From Saccharopolyspora flava (GTDB lineage: Bacteria; Actinomycetota; Actinomycetes; Mycobacteriales; Pseudonocardiaceae): 64,000 nucleotides of DNA. Below the pieces are notes generated by a model that did no database searches, was not told the DNA's origin, and worked only from the letters and a program-made list of their open reading frames with translations. Positions within the stretch are counted from its first letter, which is position 1. Each line of letters starts with the position of its first letter. Where the stretch lies: positions 806,001 to 870,000 of the forward strand of contig NZ_FOZX01000001.1 in assembly GCF_900116135.1 (NCBI RefSeq). The letters run 5' to 3'. The translations under genes and the position numbers were made by a program. Shown here in pieces: positions 8,726-17,128 of the stretch.

Positions 8726-9358
8726 ATGAATCCTGATACGCAAGCCCGACCTGAATCCCCCCGCAGGTCTCCGACCACCACGTCGGCGAAGATCGTCGTC
8801 GCCGGTGGTTTCGGCGCAGGAAAGACCACGTTCGTGGGTTCTGTGTCGGAAATCGTGCCGCTGACCACGGAAGCGGTCATGACCGAGGCCAGTCACGGAA
8901 TCGACGACCTGCACGCCACTCCTCACAAGCAGACCACGACGGTGGCCATGGACTTCGGCCGCCTGTCGCTGGATTCGGATCTGATCCTCTACCTGTTCGG
9001 AACGCCTGGTCAGCACCGGTTCTGGTTCATGTGGGACGACCTGGTCCGCGGGGCGATCGGCGCGATCGTGCTGGTCGACACGCGGCGTCTCGCGGACTGC
9101 TTCTCGGCCATCGACTTCTTCGAAGACCGGAAGCTGCCGTACATCGTGGGCCTCAACTGCTTCGACGGAACCCTGCAGCACCGCGTGCAAGAGGTTCGGG
9201 AAGCGATGGCGATCCCCGACGACGTTCCGATCGTCACCTGCGACGCCCGGAACAGGGAGTCCACCAAGCAGTCCTTGATCCGGCTGGTCGAATACGCGAT
9301 GCAGTGGTGGATGCAGCGGCACCCGGAGGAGCAGGGGAACCTTTCTGCCACCCGGTGA
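8726..9358 (+). CDS. cvnD: Conservon GTP-binding protein (CvnD)
   Basis: A 210-residue small GTPase. The P-loop GGFGAGKTT is at residues 27-35. The switch region FGTPGQHRFW replaces the usual DTAGQ, as is typical of conservon and MglA-like GTPases. It is likely the output switch of the conservon, cycling under control of the roadblock partner. The last eleven residues are partly encoded by a copy of the dispersed element (9331-9350), so the C-terminal tail (EEQGNLSATR) probably arose when the element moved into or formed at the end of the gene. Confidence 0.92.
   Translation: MNPDTQARPESPRRSPTTTSAKIVVAGGFGAGKTTFVGSVSEIVPLTTEAVMTEASHGIDDLHATPHKQTTTVAMDFGRLSLDSDLILYLFGTPGQHRFWFMWDDLVRGAIGAIVLVDTRRLADCFSAIDFFEDRKLPYIVGLNCFDGTLQHRVQEVREAMAIPDDVPIVTCDARNRESTKQSLIRLVEYAMQWWMQRHPEEQGNLSATR
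9331..9350 (+). repeat. Dispersed element copy inside the 3' end of cvnD
   Basis: GCAGGGGAACCTTTCTGCCA, 18 of 20 to consensus, in frame with the GTPase and ending 8 bases before its stop codon. It encodes part of the protein tail. Confidence 0.75.
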
Positions 9359-9368
9359 TTCCCGCTCC

Positions 9369-9429
9369 AGGTGGGCGTGGGAGCGCTTCCTCCCGGCTCG
9401 GTCGGGACGAAGCGCTCCCACGCCCACCT
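9369..9429 (+). terminator. Long hairpin after the conservon
   Basis: A perfect 21-bp stem pairs 9369-9389 with 9409-9429 around a 19-base loop. It starts 10 bases after the cvnD stop. There is no T-run behind it, but the position and stability make it the likely end of the cvnABCD transcript. Confidence 0.7.
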
Positions 9430-9524
9430 CGTAGCCGGACGGTCGAGCCCACCCGGTTACCAACACGCGCACACCCAACGCTTGATTCCACGATTTCCGC
9501 GCGCTAGAGGCGATAGTTCTCTGC

Positions 9525-10274
9525 ATGCAGAAATCGATCGCCGCCAAGGAAGCCGCCAGGAACCTGCAGCGTCGCGTCTACCGCGTCGCTGAACTCCCCC
9601 GGTTCGGGATCAGCCAGTCCACCGCCTACCGCTGGGCTCGCGCCGACGGTCCCTGGACACGTCTGGCCCCCGGAATCGTGCTCGTCGCACCGGGTCCCGC
9701 GACGGTGCGCGACCGCATCGACGCCGCGCTGCTGCGGGCAGGGCCGGGCGCAATGGTCACGGGCTTGCAGGCGGCGCGCCTGCACGGTTTGAAATCGCCT
9801 CCGCAATCGGCTGACGTCCACATCCTTATCCCGCACGGCCAGAAGATCCAGAGCTACGCGGGAACCCGATTCGAACGCACCACGCGGTTGCCGAAACCCG
9901 TTCTCATCGACGGGATTCCGGTGGCTCCGCCGGTGCGCGCGGTGATGGACGGTGCCCGCACGTTCCTGACGGCCGCGCTCACCAAGCAGCTCCTGTTCGA
10001 GGCCGTCCAGCGGGAAAACCTGTGCGATTTCGAGGAACTGGTCACCGAGATGGATCGCGGCAGTCGCCGTGGGACCGCGCTGCCGCGCGCGACCCTGCGG
10101 GCCTACCGGTTTGATCTCGATCCACCGCGCGACCGGTTGCACGTCGCACACCTCACCGGGGCCGGAAAACGGCCGTCCGCGGCGAGTTCGTCGGGTTCGC
10201 GGCGACATCCCCTGGTGCGGGCGGGACGCCTGATCAGCCGTGCGTTCTTCAGGACACGGGTGCCGAATCCGTGA
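9525..10274 (+). CDS. AbiEi-like antitoxin-domain protein with an abnormal C terminus
   Basis: A 249-residue protein. The first ~190 residues match the AbiEi-type arrangement common in actinobacteria: an N-terminal helix-turn-helix (RVAELPRFGISQSTAYRWARADGPWTRLAPGIVLV) and a mixed domain with LQAARLHGL and VMDGARTFL. Homologues normally continue into a DUF559-like nuclease-type region. Here, after RGTALPRATLRAYRF, the sequence becomes proline/arginine/serine-rich and then overlaps the end of the convergent patatin gene by 26 bases. This suggests a deletion or frameshift and read-through into non-homologous sequence. No toxin gene is adjacent, so a toxin-antitoxin role is unproven. Confidence 0.6.
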   Translation: MQKSIAAKEAARNLQRRVYRVAELPRFGISQSTAYRWARADGPWTRLAPGIVLVAPGPATVRDRIDAALLRAGPGAMVTGLQAARLHGLKSPPQSADVHILIPHGQKIQSYAGTRFERTTRLPKPVLIDGIPVAPPVRAVMDGARTFLTAALTKQLLFEAVQRENLCDFEELVTEMDRGSRRGTALPRATLRAYRFDLDPPRDRLHVAHLTGAGKRPSAASSSGSRRHPLVRAGRLISRAFFRTRVPNP

Positions 10275-11196
10275 CGCCGAAGCGGTCGCCATCGGTCGGC
10301 TTGCCGGTGATGTCCACAGCCTGTCCTGCCGGGACGGGTGCAGCCGACGGCAGCCAGTCGCCGGCGACGCGCCAGGCCGTGTCGATCAGGGCGCCTGAGT
10401 GCGCGAACGAGTAGGGCGACAGGCCCACGACGGAAGGAGCCGGGACCACGTACAACTCGCAGCGGGAAGCGTTGAGCTGCATGTCCAGGCGAGCGGCCGA
10501 GAGCATCGCGGCGCCCAGGGCTGCGCCGTTGACGCCGCCGACGGAGCGCGGCGGTGTTTTCGGCGGCGGCCAGGTCGCGATGGAGCCGACGCCGCGACAC
10601 CGGTGGGAGTCGAGTTCGAACGGTTCGGTGCCGCCGCAGGGCAGCACGAACACGCGTTGAGCTCCCTGCTCGACGGCGCGGCTGATCGGCATGAAGGCCG
10701 CGGGGCCTCCGTCGACCAACCAGCGATCGCCCACCTTCACGGGTGGGAACATGCCGGGAATCGAGCAGGACGCCACCAGCGGGGGCAAGGCGGGGCCGTC
10801 TTCGTAGTAGACGGCTTCCCCGGTGACGAGGTCGGTCGCGGTGACGGTCAGCGGGATCGCGGCCTGCTCGAGCCTGCGGAACGGCAGCGTTTCGTGCAGC
10901 CATCGGGCGAGCCCGTGGTTGCCCATGACGTGGTTGGACAGGCCGAGCTTGCCGGCGAGGATCCGCATCGGCTGGATCGGGAACACGTCGGCACGCCGCA
11001 TCGACTTCCACAGCTCGCGCAGCTTCTCAACGCCGCCCACGGTGGGGTCTCCCGCGATCCACGCCGCGTTGAGCGAGCCTGCGGAGGTGCCCACGACGAC
11101 GTCGGGCCTGATGCCGTGCTCGATCAGTGCCGTTGCCAGACCGGCCTGGATGGCTCCGAAGGTGGAACCGCCGGGCATGACCCATGCTGTGCGCAT
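10249..11196 (-). CDS. Patatin-like phospholipase
   Basis: A 315-residue patatin-family lipid acyl hydrolase. Visible are an oxyanion loop (MPGGSTFGAIQAG, residues 7-19, a variant of the usual glycine-rich GGGxRG), the nucleophile elbow GTSAG with Ser38, and the catalytic aspartate in VDGGPAAFMP near residue 162. It should cleave acyl esters of lipids with a Ser-Asp dyad. It has no signal peptide. The ATG at 11196 was chosen, with GGAGGG upstream; an ATG at 11220 overlaps that ribosome site. Its last 26 bases overlap the convergent AbiEi-like gene. Confidence 0.88.
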   Translation of the reverse strand: MRTAWVMPGGSTFGAIQAGLATALIEHGIRPDVVVGTSAGSLNAAWIAGDPTVGGVEKLRELWKSMRRADVFPIQPMRILAGKLGLSNHVMGNHGLARWLHETLPFRRLEQAAIPLTVTATDLVTGEAVYYEDGPALPPLVASCSIPGMFPPVKVGDRWLVDGGPAAFMPISRAVEQGAQRVFVLPCGGTEPFELDSHRCRGVGSIATWPPPKTPPRSVGGVNGAALGAAMLSAARLDMQLNASRCELYVVPAPSVVGLSPYSFAHSGALIDTAWRVAGDWLPSAAPVPAGQAVDITGKPTDGDRFGVTDSAPVS

Positions 11197-11259
11197 CAGC
11201 TCGTTCCCTCCTGCATTCACCTCGTGCGCAAGAGTATCGAGGAATGGGGTATTCGCAGC

Positions 11260-11694
11260 TCAGGCGTCGCCGGGGTCACCGCGTCTGCGCTGGCGTTTGA
11301 TCTCGGAGCGTCGTTTCTTGCCCGCCAGGCGCCGCCTCTGCGATCCCTTGGTCGGTTTGGTGGGGCGGCGCCGTGCCGCGGATGGTGCGACGGCGGCGGC
11401 CAGCACGGCGGCGAGGCGTTCGCGGGCGGCCTGCCGGTTGGCCAGTTGGGCTCGGTTCTCGGACGCGGTGATCGTGATGACCCCGTCGACGAGCCGGTTC
11501 CCGAGCCGCTCGATCGCGCGTGCTCGCAGCTTCTCCGGCACGGACGCTGCCCGCGCGAGGTCGAAGGACAGCTCCACGCGCGAGTCGGTGGTGTTGACGC
11601 CCTGCCCACCTGGCCCGGATGACCGGGAGAAGCGCTCGGAGAGTTCTGCGGGCGGGATGCTCCAGGCGTCGGTGATGGGCAGGTCTTCGGGCAT
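11260..11694 (-). CDS. arfB: Peptidyl-tRNA hydrolase ArfB (ribosome rescue)
   Basis: A 144-residue release-factor-like protein. It carries the universal GGQ motif at residues 29-31 (SSGPGGQGVN) and a basic C-terminal tail (RRRPTKPTKGSQRRRLAGKKRRSEIKRQRRR) that in this family enters the empty mRNA channel of stalled ribosomes. It hydrolyses peptidyl-tRNA on non-stop ribosomes. Length and both domains are complete. The ATG at 11694 was chosen; an ATG at 11712 adds six residues. Confidence 0.93.
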   Translation of the reverse strand: MPEDLPITDAWSIPPAELSERFSRSSGPGGQGVNTTDSRVELSFDLARAASVPEKLRARAIERLGNRLVDGVITITASENRAQLANRQAARERLAAVLAAAVAPSAARRRPTKPTKGSQRRRLAGKKRRSEIKRQRRRGDPGDA

Positions 11695-11748
11695 GCGGCC
11701 AGCATGCCGCACCTGCTCGGCCGCTCACAGCGGCACCCGCGCACGCGG

Positions 11749-11792
11749 CTTGGGATCCTTCCTGTCGTCTTGGTGGCAGGAAGGATCCCAAG
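11749..11792 (-). terminator. Hairpin formed by a variant inverted pair of the dispersed element
   Basis: CTTGGGATCCTTCCTG at 11749-11764 pairs perfectly with 11777-11792 (16 bp). Compared with the usual core GGGAACCTTCC, the change A to T at the fifth core base is matched in the other arm, so pairing is kept. It lies 8 bases downstream of the serine hydrolase gene and probably ends its transcript. Confidence 0.65.
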
Positions 11793-11799
11793 CTCACCG

Positions 11800-13167
11800 T
11801 CAGCTACCGGCGGGCCTCCACCCGGCGACGCCGCCCGGCACCGGGGCGTCGGCGGCGTAGGGGGTGCGGGTGAAGATGAACGTGTTGAGGTTGAGGTGGT
11901 TGGGGATGCCGTCGGCGTCGCGGCCGATGCGCAGGGTCTCGCCCGCGTAATAGCCGTCGAGGCCGGTCCAGGTGCCGTCGCCGTTGGGGCGGAACCGCGA
12001 GGCCCTCCCCTTGCGTCCGTGGCCCGGCCTGAGGTCCAGAAGACCGTTGCTCAGGACCCGCAGCACGTGCGGGGACGGGCCCCAGTACCACTCACCGGTC
12101 AGTTCGAGCAGCCCCATGTCGACGTCGGGACGCGGGACCCAGGGTGCCGGGATGCGCGGTTCGTGCTCGGCGAGCGCATCGAGCAGGTCCGTGCCGAGGG
12201 CACCGGTGACGCCGGCCGTGGTGTTGGCCATGAAGATCACCGCCTCGTTCTCGGCCGGGTCGGCCCACACGCTGGCCAGGAAGCCCGGCATCGAGCCGCT
12301 GTGACCTGCGAGTCGGCGACCGTTGTTCCGGATCAGCTGGAGTCCCAGTCCGTATCCGGAACGCCATTCCGGCCCGTCGTCGACGGATCCGGGCACCCGC
12401 ATCTCCGCCACGGTGTCCGGGTGCAGCACTTCTCCGGTGTCACCGAGGACGAAACGGGCCCACCTGGCCATGTCGTCGAAGGTCGACCACAGCTGCCCTG
12501 CCGGTGCCATTGCCCCGGTGTCCTCGGCCGGTTCGGGCAGGACGACGTCCGCCCACGGATGCACGGCCAGTCCTTCGGCGTGCGGAGCGACGGGGCTCAG
12601 GGTGGTGCGGCGCATGTCGAGCGGCCGAAGGATCTCGCGTTCCATCACTTCGTGCCACGGGGCGCCGCGCAGGCGGGCGACCAGTTCGCCGAGGATGCCG
12701 AATCCGACGTTCGAGTAGTGGAACTGGTGGCGGGGTGTCGGGCGGATCGCGCTGCCGTCGACAGTGGCGAGCAGTTCCTCCGGGCTTCCTCCCGGGGTGC
12801 GTTCCCACCACTGCCCGGCCGGTTCCGCGGTCAGTCCGCTGCTCTGGCTGAGGATCTCGCCGAGGCTGCGGTCGCCGAGTGCCGTTCCCGGAAGGTGCTC
12901 GTCGAGCTTGTCGGTGAGGTCGAGGCGACCTTCGTCGCGAAGCCGCATCACCATGACGCCCACGAAGGTCTTCGTGATCGAACCGATCCGGTACTGGGTG
13001 TCGGTCGAGGCGGGTGCCCCGTTCACCTGGCCGCGGGAGTCGACCCAGATGGTTTCTCCGTCGCGCAGCAATCCGGCGATGAGGGAAGGAACGCGGTTTT
13101 CACTCTGCTCCACGGCCAGACGTCGCAGCAGCGCGCGCTGGGTGGAGGGCAGCAGACTCGTCACCAT
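11800..13167 (-). CDS. Serine hydrolase, beta-lactamase class C / PBP4-like family
   Basis: A 455-residue protein of the beta-lactamase-related family. It has the nucleophile motif S63-I-T-K66 (YRIGSITKTFVG), the Y-S-N motif at 151-153 (FHYSNVGFG) and the third-box equivalent in AGHSGSMPG near residue 297. The C-terminal ~100 residues form a beta-rich extension typical of D-aminopeptidase/esterase-like members. There is no obvious signal peptide. Whether it acts as a peptidase, esterase or beta-lactamase cannot be told from motifs. A hairpin follows directly. Confidence 0.85.
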   Translation of the reverse strand: MVTSLLPSTQRALLRRLAVEQSENRVPSLIAGLLRDGETIWVDSRGQVNGAPASTDTQYRIGSITKTFVGVMVMRLRDEGRLDLTDKLDEHLPGTALGDRSLGEILSQSSGLTAEPAGQWWERTPGGSPEELLATVDGSAIRPTPRHQFHYSNVGFGILGELVARLRGAPWHEVMEREILRPLDMRRTTLSPVAPHAEGLAVHPWADVVLPEPAEDTGAMAPAGQLWSTFDDMARWARFVLGDTGEVLHPDTVAEMRVPGSVDDGPEWRSGYGLGLQLIRNNGRRLAGHSGSMPGFLASVWADPAENEAVIFMANTTAGVTGALGTDLLDALAEHEPRIPAPWVPRPDVDMGLLELTGEWYWGPSPHVLRVLSNGLLDLRPGHGRKGRASRFRPNGDGTWTGLDGYYAGETLRIGRDADGIPNHLNLNTFIFTRTPYAADAPVPGGVAGWRPAGS

Positions 13168-13231
13168 GCCTCAATGCTGTCACGCCAAAGTTCCCGGGCA
13201 CGCGCATCGTGGCCGTGGGTTCGCGCGGGAA

Positions 13232-13251
13232 TGACAGGAAGGTTCCCGTGC
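13232..13251 (-). repeat. Dispersed element copy downstream of the CPBP protease gene
   Basis: On the minus strand it reads GCACGGGAACCTTCCTGTCA, a full consensus match. It begins 5 bases after the stop codon of the protease gene. Confidence 0.8.
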
Positions 13252-13256
13252 TTCGC

Positions 13257-14216
13257 TCAGGCCTTGCGGCTGCGCCGTTCGACGCCCTTGCTGATGCCCT
13301 GCTTCACCTCTGGGAACCTGACCGGCAGTTTCCCCATCATGATCAGCACGAGGATGAGCAGGATCAGCACGATCCAGCCGGTCCACCCCAGCAAGCCGAC
13401 TCCGGCGTTGTCGACGGGATGTCCGGCCTGGCTGAAGACCAGGGCCATGGTGCCCGCGGAGTTGAGGAATCCGTGTGCGATCGCCGCCGGCCACACGCTG
13501 CCCGATGCCAGCCGCAGCCAGCTCAGCAACGTCCCCACCAGGACGCAGAAGCAGCCCATCATCAGGAACGCCACCACGACGGGCACGGTCGGGTAGTTGT
13601 AGCCGAGGATCAGGATCGGAGCGTGCCACAGGCCCCACAGAACACCGGTGGTCAGGAACGAGCCGGGTTGACCGAGCGGGAGCAGCTGCTTGGCCAGGTA
13701 GCCGCGCCAGCCGAGTTCCTCGCCGAGCGCGGGAAGCGCCTGGACCCACCCGAGCAGGAAGATCCAGCCGAGTTGGGTCGCGGCGAGCCCGGTCGGTGCT
13801 GTCTGGTTGTGTTGGCCGACGACGGTGGTTCCGCTCTGCTCGGCGAGCCCGGAGAACCCGGTCCAGTCCGCTTTGTACACGCCGAGCAGGTAGCCGACCG
13901 CCAGGGCGAGCAGCATCGCCGCGAGTGGGCCGACGCATGCAAGGAGCGCGTAGCGCCACCACTTCTTGATCCCGCCGGGGTTGGTCAGTCCCAGTGATCG
14001 CAGCGGCGTCGGGCTCGGGCTGATCCACCGGCTGACCACCAACGCGGCCACCGCGGGCACGAACATCATGAGCGTGAGGGCGACCGGTGCCCACTTCCAC
14101 GACAGTCCTTCACCGCTCAGCCACAGGGGGAGGCTCAACAGCCAGGCGGGAGCGTAGGCGAGGACGACGAACCAGACGGTGCCGCGAACATCCACTCGAT
14201 CACGTTCGGAAACCAC
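13257..14216 (-). CDS. CPBP family intramembrane metalloprotease
   Basis: A 319-residue polytopic membrane protein with the CPBP (Abi/CAAX protease) signature. The EExxxR motif lies in ALGEELGWRGYLAKQLLPL (Glu164 onward), the second motif with His in VLWGLWHAPILIL near residue 195, and a third in IAHGFLNSAG. It should cleave proteins or process prenylated/secreted peptides within the membrane; the substrate is unknown. About eight hydrophobic segments are visible. The GTG at 14216 was chosen; an ATG at 14270 would start inside the upstream hairpin. Confidence 0.85.
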   Translation of the reverse strand: MVSERDRVDVRGTVWFVVLAYAPAWLLSLPLWLSGEGLSWKWAPVALTLMMFVPAVAALVVSRWISPSPTPLRSLGLTNPGGIKKWWRYALLACVGPLAAMLLALAVGYLLGVYKADWTGFSGLAEQSGTTVVGQHNQTAPTGLAATQLGWIFLLGWVQALPALGEELGWRGYLAKQLLPLGQPGSFLTTGVLWGLWHAPILILGYNYPTVPVVVAFLMMGCFCVLVGTLLSWLRLASGSVWPAAIAHGFLNSAGTMALVFSQAGHPVDNAGVGLLGWTGWIVLILLILVLIMMGKLPVRFPEVKQGISKGVERRSRKA

Positions 14217-14270
14217 GTCGGCATTTTGCCAACGTTTTCTGAGTTTCCGCTGAGCACACCCTGGGGACAC

Positions 14271-14323
14271 GAGAAAGGGGGCCTTCCTGTCATCCGAAAT
14301 GACGGGAAGGCCCCCTTGTTCTC
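14271..14323 (-). terminator. Hairpin formed by a second variant pair of the element
   Basis: Positions 14275-14293 pair with 14299-14317 over 19 bp with one G-U pair, and flanking GAGAA/TTCTC can extend the stem past a bulge. The core is GGGGGCCTTCC in place of GGGAACCTTCC, changed in both arms together. It lies 9 bases after the penicillin-binding protein stop codon, the place of its terminator. Confidence 0.72.
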
Positions 14324-14331
14324 ACGCCCGA

Positions 14332-16476
14332 TTACGGGGTCGGCGCTCCGGGCGGCGGGCCCTGCGCCGGCGGTGGTGCCGGGGTGCCCGGGAGGGGCAC
14401 GGTCGGCAAACCGCTGTGGATCTTCGTCATCGCGTCGAACCAGGTGCGCGCGGGCACCTTGCCGCCGTAGATGTTGCCGTCCCCGCACAGGTACGGCGGG
14501 GCGTCACCGCCGCCGTCGCAGATGCCCTGGGGGCGCTTGCCGTCGGAGTAGGTCAGCACCGCGCCCGCCATCTGCGGGGTGGCGGCCAGGAACGCGGCGG
14601 ACTTGTGCTCCTGGGTGGTGCCGGTCTTGCCGATCATCGGCCGGGTCCACTGGACCGCCTGGGCGGCTGCGCGGGAGGTTCCCTCGGTGTCGTCCTTGCT
14701 CAGCCCCTGCGCCAGCGCCGTGGCCACCGCGGGCGAGACGGCCTGCTCGCAGCCGGGCTCGTTGAGCGGGACCGGGTTGCCGTAGCGGTCCTTGATCTCC
14801 TCGATCGGCGTCGGCGGGCAGTAGACGCCGTCGCTCATGATCGTGGCGGCGACGTTGGACAGCTCCAGCACGCTGGTCGGCGTGAAGCCGAGGGTGAAGG
14901 CCCCGTTGTTGTGGCGCTTGATGGAGTCGCCGAGCGAGGGGCCGTTGGAGCCGTCGTCCTTGAGCGTGGATCCCAGTGCGTTGACGCCGTTGATGCTCTT
15001 GCGCATCCCGAGCTTGGCGGCCATGTCGACGGCGTTGTTCAACCCGACGCGTTCCAGCAGCGCCACGAACCCGGTGTTCGGGGACGTGGCCAGCGCCATC
15101 TGCAAGGTGCGCGGCCCTGGCCGGACGCCGTCGGCGTTGTGCACGGTGTAGGGCGCCAGGCCGTTCTTGTAGATGCGCGAGGTGTAGCTGGCGGGCACGT
15201 CGATCGTGTCGTAGATGTCCATGCCGCGTTCGAGCGCGGCGCCGGCGGTGAAGATCTTGTAGATCGACCCGGCGCCGAAGGGCTGCACCCGGCTGACGAT
15301 GTCGTAGGCCGTCTGCCCCTTGGAGGAGTCGTTGCCGAAGTCCCGGTTGGCGACCAGCGCGCGGACCTTGTGCTTGTCCTTGCCGGGTTCGACGACCGAC
15401 ATCGCGTTGGCGATGCCCTCGGTCTGGGTCGGGACCTGCTTCTGCGCGGCCTGCTTGGCAGCGTCCGAGGCGGTGCGGTCGAGCGTGGTGCGGATGGTGT
15501 AGCCGCCGACCTTGAGCTTGTCGGTGTCGATCCCGTAGCGCTCGAGGTAGTCGCGGACGTAGGTGCAGAAGAAGCCGTCGGTGGTGCCGTCACCGATGCC
15601 GACGCAACCGTTCGGCGGGCGGCCCAGCGGGGACAGCACGCCCAAGGGCTCCTGCTTGGCGATCTCGGCGTCTTCCTTGGTGATGCGGATGTCGTTGTTG
15701 TTGTCCGCCATCAGGTCGATGACCAGGTTGCGCCGGGCGAGGGCGTCCTGCGGGTTGCTGTTGGGGTTCAGCGATCCGGGCTGGTTGACCACGGCGGCCA
15801 GCAGGGCGGCCTGCGCGATCGTCAGCTTGTCCGGGGTGGTGCCGAAGTAGGTCTGAGCGGCCGCTCCGACGCCGAAGGTCTGGTTGCCGAACGGCACCAC
15901 GTTGAGATACCCGGTGAGGATCTCTTCCTTGGACATCGTGCGTTCGAGCTCGACGGCGATCTTGGCTTCGCGGAGCTTGCGCGCGATCGTCGTTTCCTTG
16001 GCCTGCTCGGCTTCGAGCTCGTTGGTGGCGGTGACGTGCACCAGGTAGTTCTTCACGTACTGCTGGGTGATCGTCGACGCGCCCTGGGCGGTTTCACCGC
16101 TGCCGATGTTCGTGGCCAGGGCCCGGATGGTGCCGTGCCAGTCGACGCCGCCGTGGTGCCAGAACCGCTTGTCCTCGACCGCGGTGATGGCGGCCTTCAT
16201 GGTGTCGGCGATCTGGTCCGGGCGGGTTTCCACCCGGTAGTCCTTGAAGAAGTGCGCGATGGGCTTGCCGTTGCGATCGGTGACCGTGGACACCTGCGGC
16301 ATTTCCTGCTTTGCGAGCGAACTCGACATTCTCGACATGGCATGGGTGGTCTGGTTGACCATCGCCCCTGCCCCGGTCGCCATGGGCAGCAGTAATGCCG
16401 CCACCAGTACGCCGGCAAGGACGCACAGTCCGAACATCTTCAACAGCACGCCGCTGCGCACGCCAGCCCCTATCAC
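14332..16476 (-). CDS. Class A penicillin-binding protein (transglycosylase/transpeptidase)
   Basis: About 714 residues. A short cytoplasmic start and a membrane anchor are followed by a GT51 glycosyltransferase domain (EDKRFWHHGGVDW with catalytic Glu near 98, then GASTITQQYVKNYL and the ARKLREAKIAVELE segment). A transpeptidase domain follows, with SxxK in GAGSIYKIFTAG near 405, SPN in TSPNTGF and KTGTT near 617. The tail is proline-rich. It polymerises and cross-links peptidoglycan outside the membrane. The start is uncertain: GTG at 16476 or 16461 fits better than the ATG at 16530, which adds a basic lead. Confidence 0.93.
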   Translation of the reverse strand: MIGAGVRSGVLLKMFGLCVLAGVLVAALLLPMATGAGAMVNQTTHAMSRMSSSLAKQEMPQVSTVTDRNGKPIAHFFKDYRVETRPDQIADTMKAAITAVEDKRFWHHGGVDWHGTIRALATNIGSGETAQGASTITQQYVKNYLVHVTATNELEAEQAKETTIARKLREAKIAVELERTMSKEEILTGYLNVVPFGNQTFGVGAAAQTYFGTTPDKLTIAQAALLAAVVNQPGSLNPNSNPQDALARRNLVIDLMADNNNDIRITKEDAEIAKQEPLGVLSPLGRPPNGCVGIGDGTTDGFFCTYVRDYLERYGIDTDKLKVGGYTIRTTLDRTASDAAKQAAQKQVPTQTEGIANAMSVVEPGKDKHKVRALVANRDFGNDSSKGQTAYDIVSRVQPFGAGSIYKIFTAGAALERGMDIYDTIDVPASYTSRIYKNGLAPYTVHNADGVRPGPRTLQMALATSPNTGFVALLERVGLNNAVDMAAKLGMRKSINGVNALGSTLKDDGSNGPSLGDSIKRHNNGAFTLGFTPTSVLELSNVAATIMSDGVYCPPTPIEEIKDRYGNPVPLNEPGCEQAVSPAVATALAQGLSKDDTEGTSRAAAQAVQWTRPMIGKTGTTQEHKSAAFLAATPQMAGAVLTYSDGKRPQGICDGGGDAPPYLCGDGNIYGGKVPARTWFDAMTKIHSGLPTVPLPGTPAPPPAQGPPPGAPTP

Positions 16477-16717
16477 CAAAGTGTCCGCAAGATCCGGCCA
16501 CCGACCGCGGGACGCGGTGCACATCCGCACTCGCGTTCACCGATCCCAGCGGCCGGAAAGAACCACCGGCTTCCGCTGAACGGAAGCAATCGGCATCGTT
16601 TCGCTTTGCCGTCAACCAGTTCGTTGATATCACACCCGCCCGCGTGGCCAGCGTGCTGCCGAACAACTGAATTCGACTTGAAATCGACACGGAGACGGTC
16701 CAGATCACTACACTTCG

Positions 16718-16737
16718 TGACAGATTGGTTCCCTTGC
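16718..16737 (-). repeat. Degenerate dispersed element copy upstream of a small gene
   Basis: On the plus strand it reads TGACAGATTGGTTCCCTTGC, with three adjacent changes from the minus-strand consensus. It lies 13 bases before the start codon at 16751, so it would be in the 5' leader, unlike most copies. A possible -10 (TACACT, 16709-16714) is just upstream. Confidence 0.5.
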
Positions 16738-16750
16738 TCGCGGAGGACAG

Positions 16751-17128
16751 ATGACCGACCCGTTCCTGGATTCGTTGGCCACCGCACTCGGCGGGCAGGC
16801 CGCCACCGCGCTGAGCGCTGCGGGGACGATGGCTTTGGCGAAGGTGCGCGATCTGCTGAGCCGCAGGTCGCAGCGGGACCCGGACACGCAGGCCGCGTTG
16901 GAGGCGGCTGAGCGGGATGATGCGGGCCCTGCTCAGATCACCGCGCTGGCCGAGCGCTTGGACGAGGTGTGCGCGGAGGACGCGCAGTTCGCCGAGCAGC
17001 TGCGCCACGAGGGTGCGGCCGTGCACAACGAGATCACCGCGTCGGACAACGTGGTCAACATCAACAAGGGTCAGGTCACGAATCTGGTGCAAACCCGCGA
17101 GATCAACGGCGGGATCACGTTCAACTAG
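16751..17128 (+). CDS. Small cytoplasmic protein with an amyloid-signal-like C terminus
   Basis: 125 residues, no membrane segment or signal peptide. The first ~100 residues look helical and charged (AKVRDLLSRRSQRDPDTQAAL, ALAERLDEVCAEDAQFAEQL). The last ~25 residues are different: VVNINKGQVTNLVQTREINGGITFN. The asparagine/glutamine/glycine spacing with alternating hydrophobics resembles the short bacterial amyloid signalling motifs described at the ends of actinobacterial immune and effector proteins (pattern ..VVQ..DI.GG..F). That likeness is my inference. No NLR-type partner gene is adjacent. The gene overlaps the convergent neighbour's 3' end by 8 bases. Confidence 0.6.
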   Translation: MTDPFLDSLATALGGQAATALSAAGTMALAKVRDLLSRRSQRDPDTQAALEAAERDDAGPAQITALAERLDEVCAEDAQFAEQLRHEGAAVHNEITASDNVVNINKGQVTNLVQTREINGGITFN

